This document shows positions 1 to 6,081 of a DNA stretch of 6,941 nucleotides, piece by piece (position 1 is the first letter of the stretch; every line of letters starts with the position of its first letter). Source of the DNA: an uncultured Collinsella sp. (GTDB lineage: Bacteria > Actinomycetota > Coriobacteriia > Coriobacteriales > Coriobacteriaceae); contig UQKW01000048.1 of the NCBI GenBank assembly GCA_900541885.1, positions 1-6,941 of the forward strand, given 5' to 3'. Made by a program: the position numbers and the translations under genes. Under the pieces are notes generated by a model, which saw nothing but the letters and a program-made list of their open reading frames with translations, ran no database searches and was not told the origin of the DNA.

Positions 1-105
1 TCTTCCGGGGCCGGCCGGTCCGGCCCTCAGGGTATCGGGTTCCCACATTCATCCGTACATGTACGGATGAATGTGGGAGGTGTTCGGATGAAGTCGATAA
101 TCAAG
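1..105. other. Left-edge segment without gene homology, rich in dyads
   Basis: From about position 105 leftwards the sequence no longer encodes anything like an ABC exporter in any minus-strand frame, although the paralogous subunit would continue here with its sixth membrane helix. Instead there is a tandem CGGATGAA motif (64-71 and 85-92), its inverted copy (48-55), a 38-bp palindrome (41-78) and a GC-only dyad GGCCGG-T-CCGGCC (13-25). This looks like a rearrangement or insertion junction, or the margin of another element, but the window ends too soon to say which. Confidence 0.5.
41..78. repeat. 38-bp perfect palindrome
   Basis: The left half is TCCCACATTCATCCGTACA (41-59) and the right half (60-78) is its exact reverse complement with no spacer; the centre is CA|TG at 59/60. 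Symmetry breaks at positions 40 and 79. It lies at the point where the upstream ABC gene loses homology and supplies the last codons and stop of that frame. There is no T-tract on either side, so it is not a standard terminator. It could be a recombination or transposition junction, a protein-binding dyad, or an assembly fold-back artefact. Confidence 0.85.
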
Positions 106-924
106 GCCGAGCGCGGCGTTGTTGCCCGAGGCCACGATGGCCCTAGCGCCGAGCCACGAGATGAGTATCATACATGCGTACATGCAGGCCTGCATGAGCG
201 GCGTATTGAGTGCGATGAGGCGCTCGCCGCGGGCGAAGTCCTCGTAGATGCGTTGGCTGATGGCGCCGAACTTGCCGATCTCGTGCTCCTCACGGTTGAA
301 TGACTTGACCACGCGGATACCCGCAATGTTCTCCTGCACTACGTTGTTAAGCGTGTCGTAGGTAGCGAAGACGCGGTTGAAGATGCTGCTTACGCGCCAC
401 ATGATGAGTCCGAGCGCGATGGCAAGGATGGGGATCACGGCTAGGAATACAAACGAGATCTGCCGGTTGATGGCAAACGACACGATCCAGCAGAACGCGA
501 GCATCACGGGGCCGCGCACGCCCATGCGGATGATCATCATGTAGGCGTTTTGCACGTTGGTGACGTCGGTGGTGAGGCGCGTGACGATCGAACCGGTAGA
601 GAACTTGTCGATGTTGCCAAAAGAGAAGGTCTGCACGTTGTCGTACATATCGTCGCGCAGGTTGGCGGCGAAGCCCACCGAGGCGCGTGCGCCCATCCAA
701 GCGCCGCCGGCGCCCACTCCAAACTCGAGAACGGCAAGGAGAAGCAGGGCGATGCCAAGGCGCCAGACCTCGCCCATGTTGCCGGCCTGGATGCCGCGGT
801 CGATAAGGTCGCTCATGACGAGCGGGATGGCGATCTCGAGTATCACCTCCAGGATGGAAAGTAGGATGGCGGTGACGGAGCTCTTGCGGTATTGCCGCAG
901 GCTCCGTGCAAGCGTTCGTATCAT
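49..924 (-). pseudogene. Truncated ABC exporter half-transporter (membrane domain only)
   Basis: The 291-residue frame starts at an ATG (924-922) preceded by GAAAGGA at good spacing. Residues 1 to about 272 match the N-terminal membrane domain of the ABC protein at 6081-4267, for example SIVTRLTTDVTNVQNAYMMI against SLVTRLTTDINNVQQAFMMI, then IAGIRVVKSFNRE against VTGMRVVKSYVRE. Hydrophobic helices lie near residues 17-40, 54-76, 131-152, 156-177 and 244-266. After AALG (about residue 273) the sequence switches to an unrelated 19-residue tail and stops inside the palindrome. The sixth helix and the whole ATPase domain (Walker A, signature, Walker B) are missing; a family member is normally about 580-610 residues. 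It cannot hydrolyse ATP alone and is most likely a decayed first subunit of a heterodimeric exporter. A partner subunit would have lain to the left, outside the window. An assembly artefact at the junction is the main alternative. Confidence 0.8.
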
Positions 925-955
925 GCATGTTCCTTTCGGTACGAATCGGGCTGAA

Positions 956-977
956 ATTACGTAGCAAGCTACGGAAT
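956..977. promoter_or_regulatory. Candidate MarR operator upstream of the truncated ABC gene
   Basis: The 22-bp dyad has the form ATT-n-CGTAGC-AA-GCTACG-n-AAT, with nine of eleven symmetric pairs complementary. It lies about 32 bp before the ABC start codon. Its core GTAGCAAGCTAC (961-972) matches the core GTAGCATGTTAC (1494-1505) in front of the adjacent MarR gene at 10 of 12 positions. Family members usually bind such dyads as dimers, so control by the neighbouring MarR protein is inferred. A convincing -10/-35 pair could not be fixed here. Confidence 0.5.
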
Positions 978-982
978 AGGGT

Positions 983-1029
983 GTAAAGAAGCCCGTCGCA
1001 GGCGGATCGAATCCGGTGGGCGACGGGTG
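983..1029 (-). terminator. Terminator- or attenuator-like hairpin between MarR and ABC genes
   Basis: Arms CCCGTCGC (992-999) and GCGACGGG (1020-1027) enclose an inner stem CGGAT/ATCCG (1003-1007 and 1011-1015) around a 3-nt loop. In the minus-strand RNA the hairpin follows the MarR stop codon at 1046 and is followed by CUUCUUUAC, a poor U-tract. It may end part of the MarR transcript or protect its 3' end before the downstream ABC gene. The weak U-tract keeps confidence low. Confidence 0.45.
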
Positions 1030-1045
1030 CTGATGAGGCTATTGT

Positions 1046-1474
1046 TTATTGTTTGCAGACGTTGGCGTAGATTCGCCTGAACATGCGGATGAGCTCCGTC
1101 TGCTCGCGTTCATCAAGGCCGGCGAGCAGCTCTCGATCGCGTTCGCGCATGGTGGCACGCATGCGATCACCGGCATCGTGTGCCTTGTCCGTAAGCTCAA
1201 CGACCTTATTACGTCGGTCATCCTCGGCTACCCAGGTGCGCACGAAGCCGTTTTTCTCGAGCCGGCTGACGAGGCCGGAGACCGTTGGGTGAGAGACCTT
1301 GAGGCTAGTCTCGATCTCTTTTTGGAGCGCTCGGCCCGCATGCTCAATGAGGTAGACGATCACCTGGCTTTGCGCAAAGGTGAGCCCTTGCTCCTTGAGG
1401 TCCGCATCGGCAGACGCCTGCATGCGCTCGTTGATTACCTTAAACAGGGGTCCAACAGCATCTTCGGGAACCAT
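1046..1474 (-). CDS. MarR family winged-helix transcriptional regulator
   Basis: This is a DNA-binding regulator of 142 residues, a normal length for MarR proteins, which act as ligand-responsive dimers, usually repressors. Residues 29-60 (GLTFAQSQVIVYLIEHAGRA onward) form the start of the winged-helix domain. SHPTVSGLVSRLEKNG (61-76) is the recognition helix region, and AEDDRRNKVVELT (83-95) is the wing with the family's DxR-type signature. N- and C-terminal helices supply the dimer interface. I prefer the ATG at 1474: the AAAGGA motif directly abuts the alternative ATG at 1486 with no spacing, but lies about 11 nt from this one. The gene stands just before the truncated ABC gene, and a related dyad precedes each, so it probably regulated itself and that exporter. 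It is distinct in sequence from the MarR protein at 6577-6074. Confidence 0.9.
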   Translation of the reverse strand: MVPEDAVGPLFKVINERMQASADADLKEQGLTFAQSQVIVYLIEHAGRALQKEIETSLKVSHPTVSGLVSRLEKNGFVRTWVAEDDRRNKVVELTDKAHDAGDRMRATMRERDRELLAGLDEREQTELIRMFRRIYANVCKQ

Positions 1475-1493
1475 TCCAGCCACCATCCTTTCT

Positions 1494-1512
1494 GTAGCAT
1501 GTTACGTTTATA
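1494..1512 (-). promoter_or_regulatory. Promoter -10 and candidate operator of the first MarR gene
   Basis: On the minus strand TATAAA (1512-1507) is a good -10 box; no matching -35 was found at 16-18 bp. Immediately downstream is the near-palindrome GTAACATGCTAC (1505-1494), which would cover the transcription start and is followed by the AGAAAGG ribosome site. The dyad is shared with the site at 961-972, which points to negative autoregulation by the MarR protein. The remaining bases to the toxin stop (1513-1595) show no clear element. Confidence 0.5.
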
Positions 1513-1595
1513 GCACAACCAGAAGCATGCGACACATTCTTCACGAAACTGTCCTCGCTTTACGGCCTTTGGGGTCGTCTAATATCGGGACCTGA

Positions 1596-1910
1596 CTATT
1601 CGGCAAACAATATCTGCAGGTAATCGCGTTTTCCGTGGAGAACACGGTCAATATAGACCTTCTGGTGAAAGCGGTAAAACGCGAGATAATTGTCACAGAT
1701 CACGAACCGGTAATCGGAGCGTAGGGGATAGATTGAGGATAGTGGCGTGCCCGACTCCGGGAAGCTGGAGAGCAGGTCTATCCGAGCGAGGATACCCTCT
1801 ACGATTCTCTCCGCTGCTGCGGGATTGTCCTGTTCGATGGCAATGTAGTCCCAGATGTCGTCGAGATCTTGCAGAGCCAGCGGAGAGTAGACGACCTTGC
1901 AGCTATGCAT
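1596..1910 (-). CDS. RelE/ParE superfamily toxin of a type II toxin-antitoxin pair
   Basis: The 104-residue protein has the usual toxin length. It begins KVVYSPLALQDLDDIWDYI (residues 5-23), the typical first strand and helix of this superfamily, and ends with RVLHGKRDYLQILF (89-102), the characteristic C-terminal strand with conserved Arg89, His92, Arg95 and Tyr97. Arg64 and Arg68 in the central strands are further candidate functional residues. Family members cleave mRNA at the ribosome or poison gyrase; which applies cannot be told from sequence. I chose the ATG at 1910 because it overlaps the antitoxin stop by 8 nt (ATGCATAG). An in-frame upstream extension to 1997 only reads through antitoxin DNA in another frame. 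Translational coupling to the antitoxin is likely. No terminator is visible after the stop, so readthrough towards the MarR gene is possible. Confidence 0.88.
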   Translation of the reverse strand: MHSCKVVYSPLALQDLDDIWDYIAIEQDNPAAAERIVEGILARIDLLSSFPESGTPLSSIYPLRSDYRFVICDNYLAFYRFHQKVYIDRVLHGKRDYLQILFAE

Positions 1911-2166
1911 GGCTTGCAGCCTTGCGGCGGAAGTGTGCGGCGACGTTATCTGATGAGACCCATCCGCTCTCCTCGCCTGAGTTGCGCCCACGCTCAAGCT
2001 CGGACATCAGCGTGCTAATGGCGCAAAACCGGTCGTAATCTTTCATGTCGAGTACCGCGTAGCAACCGTGCCCGTTTTTAGTCAGAAACACCGGGGAGCC
2101 CTCGTGGACATCGGAGAGCACCTCGTTGTAATTGCGTAAATCGGAAACAGGCTTAATGGCAGGCAT
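1903..2166 (-). CDS. Phd/YefM family antitoxin
   Basis: The 87-residue protein begins MPAIKPVSDLRNYNEVLSDV, the hallmark start of Phd/YefM antitoxins, followed by GSPVFLTKNGHGCYAVLDMKDY (residues 23-44), which completes the N-terminal DNA-binding and dimer fold. The C-terminal part (about 50-87, SELERGRNSGEESGWVSSDN onward) should be the flexible region that wraps the toxin. The ATG at 2166 is preceded by GGAG six bases upstream, so it is preferred over an in-frame TTG at 2178, which overlaps that ribosome site. It neutralises the toxin encoded immediately downstream and, by family precedent, represses the shared promoter alone and more strongly with the toxin. Confidence 0.9.
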   Translation of the reverse strand: MPAIKPVSDLRNYNEVLSDVHEGSPVFLTKNGHGCYAVLDMKDYDRFCAISTLMSELERGRNSGEESGWVSSDNVAAHFRRKAASHA

Positions 2167-2194
2167 ATAAGGCTCCAATCGATGTGCGGGAACT

Positions 2195-2212
2195 TACGAT
2201 AAATTATACGAT
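2195..2212 (-). promoter_or_regulatory. Promoter and candidate operator of the toxin-antitoxin operon
   Basis: The minus strand carries a perfect -10 box, TATAAT (2208-2203), 37 bp before the antitoxin ATG. The -35 is unclear: TGGCAG lies at the correct 17-bp spacing but matches poorly, while TTGACT (2236-2231) is 22 bp away. Two direct repeats ATCGTA (2212-2207 and 2200-2195), 12 bp apart, flank the -10 and are candidate half-sites for antitoxin autorepression. Confidence 0.55.
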
Positions 2213-2244
2213 TAATATGCAGCACCTGCCAGTCAAAACGCCCC

Positions 2245-2280
2245 ACACAAAACAAGGCCCTGGCCAAACGGCCAGGGCCT
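2245..2280 (-). terminator. Rho-independent terminator of the MarR-ABC-ABC operon
   Basis: An 11-bp perfect stem, AGGCCCTGGCC (2255-2265) and GGCCAGGGCCT (2270-2280), encloses a 4-nt loop. On the minus strand it is followed by TTGTTTTGTG. It begins about 74 nt past the stop of the second ABC gene and separates that operon from the toxin-antitoxin promoter just beyond. The 2281-2354 stretch before it shows no other clear element. Confidence 0.9.
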
Positions 2281-2354
2281 CACCATTTCTCTTCAGCTTG
2301 CGAGAAAAGACCGCGCGCGCAGGAGCTCCGTCGGGAGCGTAGGGCTATTTTGAG

Positions 2355-4274
2355 CTACTCGAGCTCAAATGCACCCGTGTACAGCTGGTAGTAATACCCA
2401 CGCTTGGCGATCAGCTCGTCGTGGTTGCCGCGCTCGATGATGCGGCCGTGGTCCAGGCAGATGATCGCGTCGGAGTTGCGCACGGTGGACAGGCGGTGCG
2501 CGATGACAAACGTCGTGCGGCCCTCCATGAGCTTGTCCATGCCCGCTTGCACGATAGCCTCGGTGCGGGTGTCAATGCTCGATGTGGCCTCGTCCAGAAT
2601 CATTGCCGGCGGATCGGCGACGGCAGCACGTGCGATCGAAATCAGCTGGCGCTGGCCCTGCGACAGCTGTGCGCCGTTGCCGGTGAGCATCGTGTCGTAG
2701 CCGTCGGGCAGGCGGGTGATAAAGTCGTCCGCGCCGGCGAGCTTTGCCGCCGCGATGCACTCCTCGTCGGTGGCGTCTAGGTTGCCGTAGCGGATGTTGT
2801 CCATCACGGTGCCGGTGAACAGGTTCACGTCCTGCAGTACCACGCCCAGCGAGCGGCGCAGATCGGCCTTGCGGATCTTGTTGACGTTGATGCCGTCGTA
2901 GCGAATCTTGCCGTCGGCGATGTCATAGAAGCGGTTGATGAGGTTGGTGATGGTTGTCTTGCCCGCACCGGTGGCGCCGACAAACGCGACCTTCTGGCCC
3001 GGCTTGGCAAACACGGACACGCCGTGCAGCACCTCGTGGTCGGGCGTGTAGCCAAAGTCGACGTTGTCCATGACCAGGTCGCCGCGCAGCGGTACGTACT
3101 CGATCTCGCCGGTCGCGCGGTGCGGATGCTTCCACGCCCACATGCCGGTGTGGTGGTCGGCCTCCTCGAGCTGCCAGGTATCGGGGTTCACCTGCGCGTT
3201 GACGAGCGTCACGTAGCCTTCGTCGGTCTCGGGCTTCTCGTCGATGAGCTCAAAGATACGGTCGGCGCCGGCGAGGCCCATGACCACGGCGTTGATCTGC
3301 TGCGAGATCTGACCGATCTGTCCGCAGAATTGCTTGGTCATGTTGAGGAACGGCACCACGACGGCGATGGACAGCGTCATGCCCGAGATGCTCAGGTTGG
3401 GCACGCCCAGCGCCAGGAAAATGCCGCCGGCAAGGGCCACCAACACGTAGAGCAGGTTGCCCAGGTTCATAAGGATAGGCATGAGGATGTTGGCGTACAT
3501 GTTGGCCTTCTGCGAGACCTCGAAGAGCTTTTCGTTGCGCTCGTCAAAATCGGCCTCGGCGGCAGACTCGTGGCAGAATGCCTTGACGACCTTCTGGCCG
3601 TTCATGACTTCCTCGATATGGCCCTCGACCACGCCGAGCTCGGACTGCTGCGCAATAAAGAAACGCGCGGAGTTGGAGCCGAGCAGCTTGGTCATAAAGG
3701 TCATAAAGACGACGCCGGCCACAATGACCAGGCACATCCACACGCTGTAGTACAGCATGATAAAGAATACCGTGACGATGACGATGGTCGTCATGAGCAG
3801 GTTGGGCAGCGACTGGCTGATCATCTGGCGCAGCGTGTCGATGTCGTTGGTGTAGTGGCTCATGATGTCGCCGCGCTGGTGCGTGTCGAAGTAGCGAATC
3901 GGCAGGTCCTGCATGCGGTTGAACATCTTCTCGCGCAGCTTCTCGAGCGAGCCCTGCGTGACGATGGCCATGGCGCGGTTCCAGAAGAGCGAAGACAGGA
4001 TGCCGACGCCGTAGATGCAGGCGAGGGTAGTCACGAGCTGTGCGATCTTGGGCTGTGCGGCTTCCCAATCGCCCGACTGCCACGATTCGCTAATAATCTG
4101 CAGGGCGCTCTGAAGGAAGGTCGCGCCGATGGAGTTGATGATGGCGCAGAGCACCACGCCGACGACGACGAGGGGCAAAAGCACGGGGTAGAAGCCAAAG
4201 AGCGTCTTGATGAGGCGCGACATGGTGCCGCCCTTGCGGTTGAGCGCGCGCTCGGCGGTCGTTGCCTTACTCAT
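2355..4274 (-). CDS. ABC exporter half-transporter, catalytically competent subunit of a heterodimer
   Basis: This 639-residue protein is a fused membrane and ATPase exporter subunit in the cytoplasmic membrane. Membrane helices lie near residues 28-52, 80-100, 157-178, 180-198, 266-289 and 298-316. The ATPase domain runs from about 397 to the end: Walker A GATGAGKT (433-440), Q-loop Gln481, Walker B MILDE with catalytic Glu562, and switch His593, all intact. The signature is LSQGQ (537-541) rather than LSGGQ, the change expected in the partner of a degenerate subunit. A linker of about 50 residues (345-396), rich in Trp and His, separates the two domains and is longer than usual. The start at 4274 follows GGAGG by eight bases and overlaps the previous gene by 8 nt (ATGAGTAA). 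It should pair with the 6081-4267 product as a multidrug- or lipid-type exporter; the substrate is not predictable. Confidence 0.93.
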   Translation of the reverse strand: MSKATTAERALNRKGGTMSRLIKTLFGFYPVLLPLVVVGVVLCAIINSIGATFLQSALQIISESWQSGDWEAAQPKIAQLVTTLACIYGVGILSSLFWNRAMAIVTQGSLEKLREKMFNRMQDLPIRYFDTHQRGDIMSHYTNDIDTLRQMISQSLPNLLMTTIVIVTVFFIMLYYSVWMCLVIVAGVVFMTFMTKLLGSNSARFFIAQQSELGVVEGHIEEVMNGQKVVKAFCHESAAEADFDERNEKLFEVSQKANMYANILMPILMNLGNLLYVLVALAGGIFLALGVPNLSISGMTLSIAVVVPFLNMTKQFCGQIGQISQQINAVVMGLAGADRIFELIDEKPETDEGYVTLVNAQVNPDTWQLEEADHHTGMWAWKHPHRATGEIEYVPLRGDLVMDNVDFGYTPDHEVLHGVSVFAKPGQKVAFVGATGAGKTTITNLINRFYDIADGKIRYDGINVNKIRKADLRRSLGVVLQDVNLFTGTVMDNIRYGNLDATDEECIAAAKLAGADDFITRLPDGYDTMLTGNGAQLSQGQRQLISIARAAVADPPAMILDEATSSIDTRTEAIVQAGMDKLMEGRTTFVIAHRLSTVRNSDAIICLDHGRIIERGNHDELIAKRGYYYQLYTGAFELE

Positions 4275-6081
4275 GTGCCTCGCCTCCTTCCTGGGTCTGA
4301 GCCTGCGTTGCGGATGCCTCGGTGTCGGCCTCGACGGCCCCTTCGCCCTCGGCAGACATCTTGTTTTGCGAGGTAAAGGTCTCGCGGTAGATCTCGCTCG
4401 TCTTAAGCAGCTCGTCATGGTTGCCGATCTGCGCGATGCGGCCGCCCTCCATGACGATGATGCGGTCTGCATCCTGTACGGAGCTAATGCGCTGGGCGAT
4501 GATGAGCTTGGTCGTGTTGGGCAGATAGCTTGCCAACCCTGCGCGAATCTTGGCGTCGGTCTTGGTGTCGACGGCGCTAGTGGAGTCGTCCAGGATCAAG
4601 ATCTTGGGGCGACGCAGCAGGGCACGCGCAATGCACAGGCGCTGCTTCTGACCGCCGGAAACATTGGAGCCACCCTGCTCGATCCAGGTGTCGTAACCCT
4701 TGGGGAAGCCGTCGACAAACTCATCGGCGCAAGCCAGATGTGCCGCCTCGCGGACTTCCTCGTCGGTGGCGTTCGGGTCGCCCCAGCGCAGGTTCTCGGC
4801 GATGGTGCCGCTAAACAGCACGTTTTTCTGTAGCACCATGGCCACTTGGTGACGCAGTGCGTCCAGGTCGTAGTCGCGCACGTCCATGCCGCCCACGCGC
4901 ACGGTGCCTTCGGTGGCGTCGTACAGGCGGGCGATGAGGTTTACGAGCGTGGACTTGGCCGAGCCGGTGCCGCCGATGATGCCGATGGTCTCGCCGCTCT
5001 TAATGTGCAGGTCGATATCGTCGAGCGCCTGGCGCTTCGCATGCGCGGAATACTTAAAGCTCACGTGGTCAAAGTCGATGGAGCCGTCGGCAACCTCGAG
5101 CACGGGCTCGGCGGGATCGGCGATCGTGGGCTCGGCGGCCAGCACCTCGGTAATGCGGTGCGCCGATTCGTCGGCCATGGTCACCATGACAAAGATCATC
5201 GACAGCTGCATCAGGCTCATGAGGATCTGAAAACCGTAGGTAAAGATCGAGGAGAGCTGGCCCACGTCGAACAGCGTGCCCTGGCTCGTGATGATGAGCT
5301 TGGAGCCCAGGTAGATGATGACGACAAACGCGCCGTTGACGCAGATGTTCATCATGGGGTTGTTAAAGGCGAGCAGCTTCTCGGCGCGGGTGAAGTCCAT
5401 CTGGACGTCGCGTGCGGCGGTCGCGAACTTCTCCTTCTCAAAGTCTTCGCGCACATAGCTCTTGACCACGCGCATGCCGGTGACGTTTTCCTCGACGGAC
5501 TCGTTAAGGGCGTCGTACTTGTGGAACACGCGCGAGAAGATGGGGCGCACCTTAAAGATGATAAAGAACAGTCCAAAGCCCAGTAGCGGAATGATGGCCA
5601 GGTAGACCATGGCGACGCTGCCGCCCATGATAAACGCCATGGTAAAGGCGAAGATCAATACCAGCGGCGCGCGCACGGCGATACGGATAATCATCATAAA
5701 GGCCTGCTGAACGTTGTTGATGTCGGTGGTCAGGCGCGTGACGAGCGAGGAGCTCGAGAACTCATCGATGTTGGCAAAGCTGAACGTCTGGATCTTGTAG
5801 AACAGGTCGTGACGCAGGTTCTTGGCGAAGCCGCAACTCGCATGGCTGCAGGTGACGCCGGCAGCGGCGCCAAAAGCAAGCGACGTAAGCGCGATGAGCA
5901 CCAAAAAGCCCGCGGTGGGAAGCATCTCGGCTACGGTGGCACCGTCTTTGATGGCGTCGATTAGGTTGGCGGTGATAAATGGAATCAGCATCTCGCAGAG
6001 CACCTCGCCAAGCACGAGCAACGGCGTGGCAACGGTGACTTTCATATAGTCGCGGATGCTTCCCATGAGGGTTTTAATCAT
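4267..6081 (-). CDS. ABC exporter half-transporter, degenerate-site subunit of a heterodimer
   Basis: This 604-residue membrane-ATPase fusion has helices near residues 17-40, 53-76, 131-152, 154-177, 243-265 and 274-298. Its ATPase domain starts near 334. Walker A is GGTGSAKS (370-377) with Ala375 in place of the usual Gly; Q-loop is Gln418; the signature VSGGQ (474-478) is intact. Walker B ends LDD, so Asp499 replaces the catalytic Glu, and Gln530 (IIAQR) replaces the switch His. These substitutions mark the degenerate half of heterodimeric exporters such as TM287/288 or BmrCD. Residues 571-604 form an acidic, Ala/Gln/Glu-rich low-complexity tail. The ATG at 6081 follows GGAGG by six bases and overlaps the MarR stop by 8 nt (ATGATTAA). 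The truncated ABC gene at 924-49 is a paralogue of this subunit. Confidence 0.94.
   Translation of the reverse strand: MIKTLMGSIRDYMKVTVATPLLVLGEVLCEMLIPFITANLIDAIKDGATVAEMLPTAGFLVLIALTSLAFGAAAGVTCSHASCGFAKNLRHDLFYKIQTFSFANIDEFSSSSLVTRLTTDINNVQQAFMMIIRIAVRAPLVLIFAFTMAFIMGGSVAMVYLAIIPLLGFGLFFIIFKVRPIFSRVFHKYDALNESVEENVTGMRVVKSYVREDFEKEKFATAARDVQMDFTRAEKLLAFNNPMMNICVNGAFVVIIYLGSKLIITSQGTLFDVGQLSSIFTYGFQILMSLMQLSMIFVMVTMADESAHRITEVLAAEPTIADPAEPVLEVADGSIDFDHVSFKYSAHAKRQALDDIDLHIKSGETIGIIGGTGSAKSTLVNLIARLYDATEGTVRVGGMDVRDYDLDALRHQVAMVLQKNVLFSGTIAENLRWGDPNATDEEVREAAHLACADEFVDGFPKGYDTWIEQGGSNVSGGQKQRLCIARALLRRPKILILDDSTSAVDTKTDAKIRAGLASYLPNTTKLIIAQRISSVQDADRIIVMEGGRIAQIGNHDELLKTSEIYRETFTSQNKMSAEGEGAVEADTEASATQAQTQEGGEAHE

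Noticed and set aside
347..967. 206-codon minus-strand frame overlapping the truncated ABC gene
   Set aside because: Arg/His/Pro-rich shadow; the other frame on the same strand matches the ABC membrane domain over 270 residues.
1911..1997. 29-residue N-terminal extension of the toxin
   Set aside because: It lies wholly inside antitoxin coding sequence in another frame, and the toxin fold begins right after the ATG at 1910.
3024..4376. 450-codon plus-strand open frame opposite the second ABC gene
   Set aside because: It is a His/Val/Asp-rich antisense shadow of a GC-rich gene with clear ABC motifs, and has no recognisable domain of its own.
4275..4472. N-terminal extension of the second ABC protein upstream of 4274
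   Set aside because: It reads Arg/Ser-rich sequence through the end of the preceding gene in another frame; the ATG at 4274 has an ideal GGAGG site.
4846..5586. 246-codon plus-strand open frame opposite the first ABC gene
   Set aside because: Same His/Ala/Val-rich shadow composition; the opposite strand encodes a full ABC exporter subunit.
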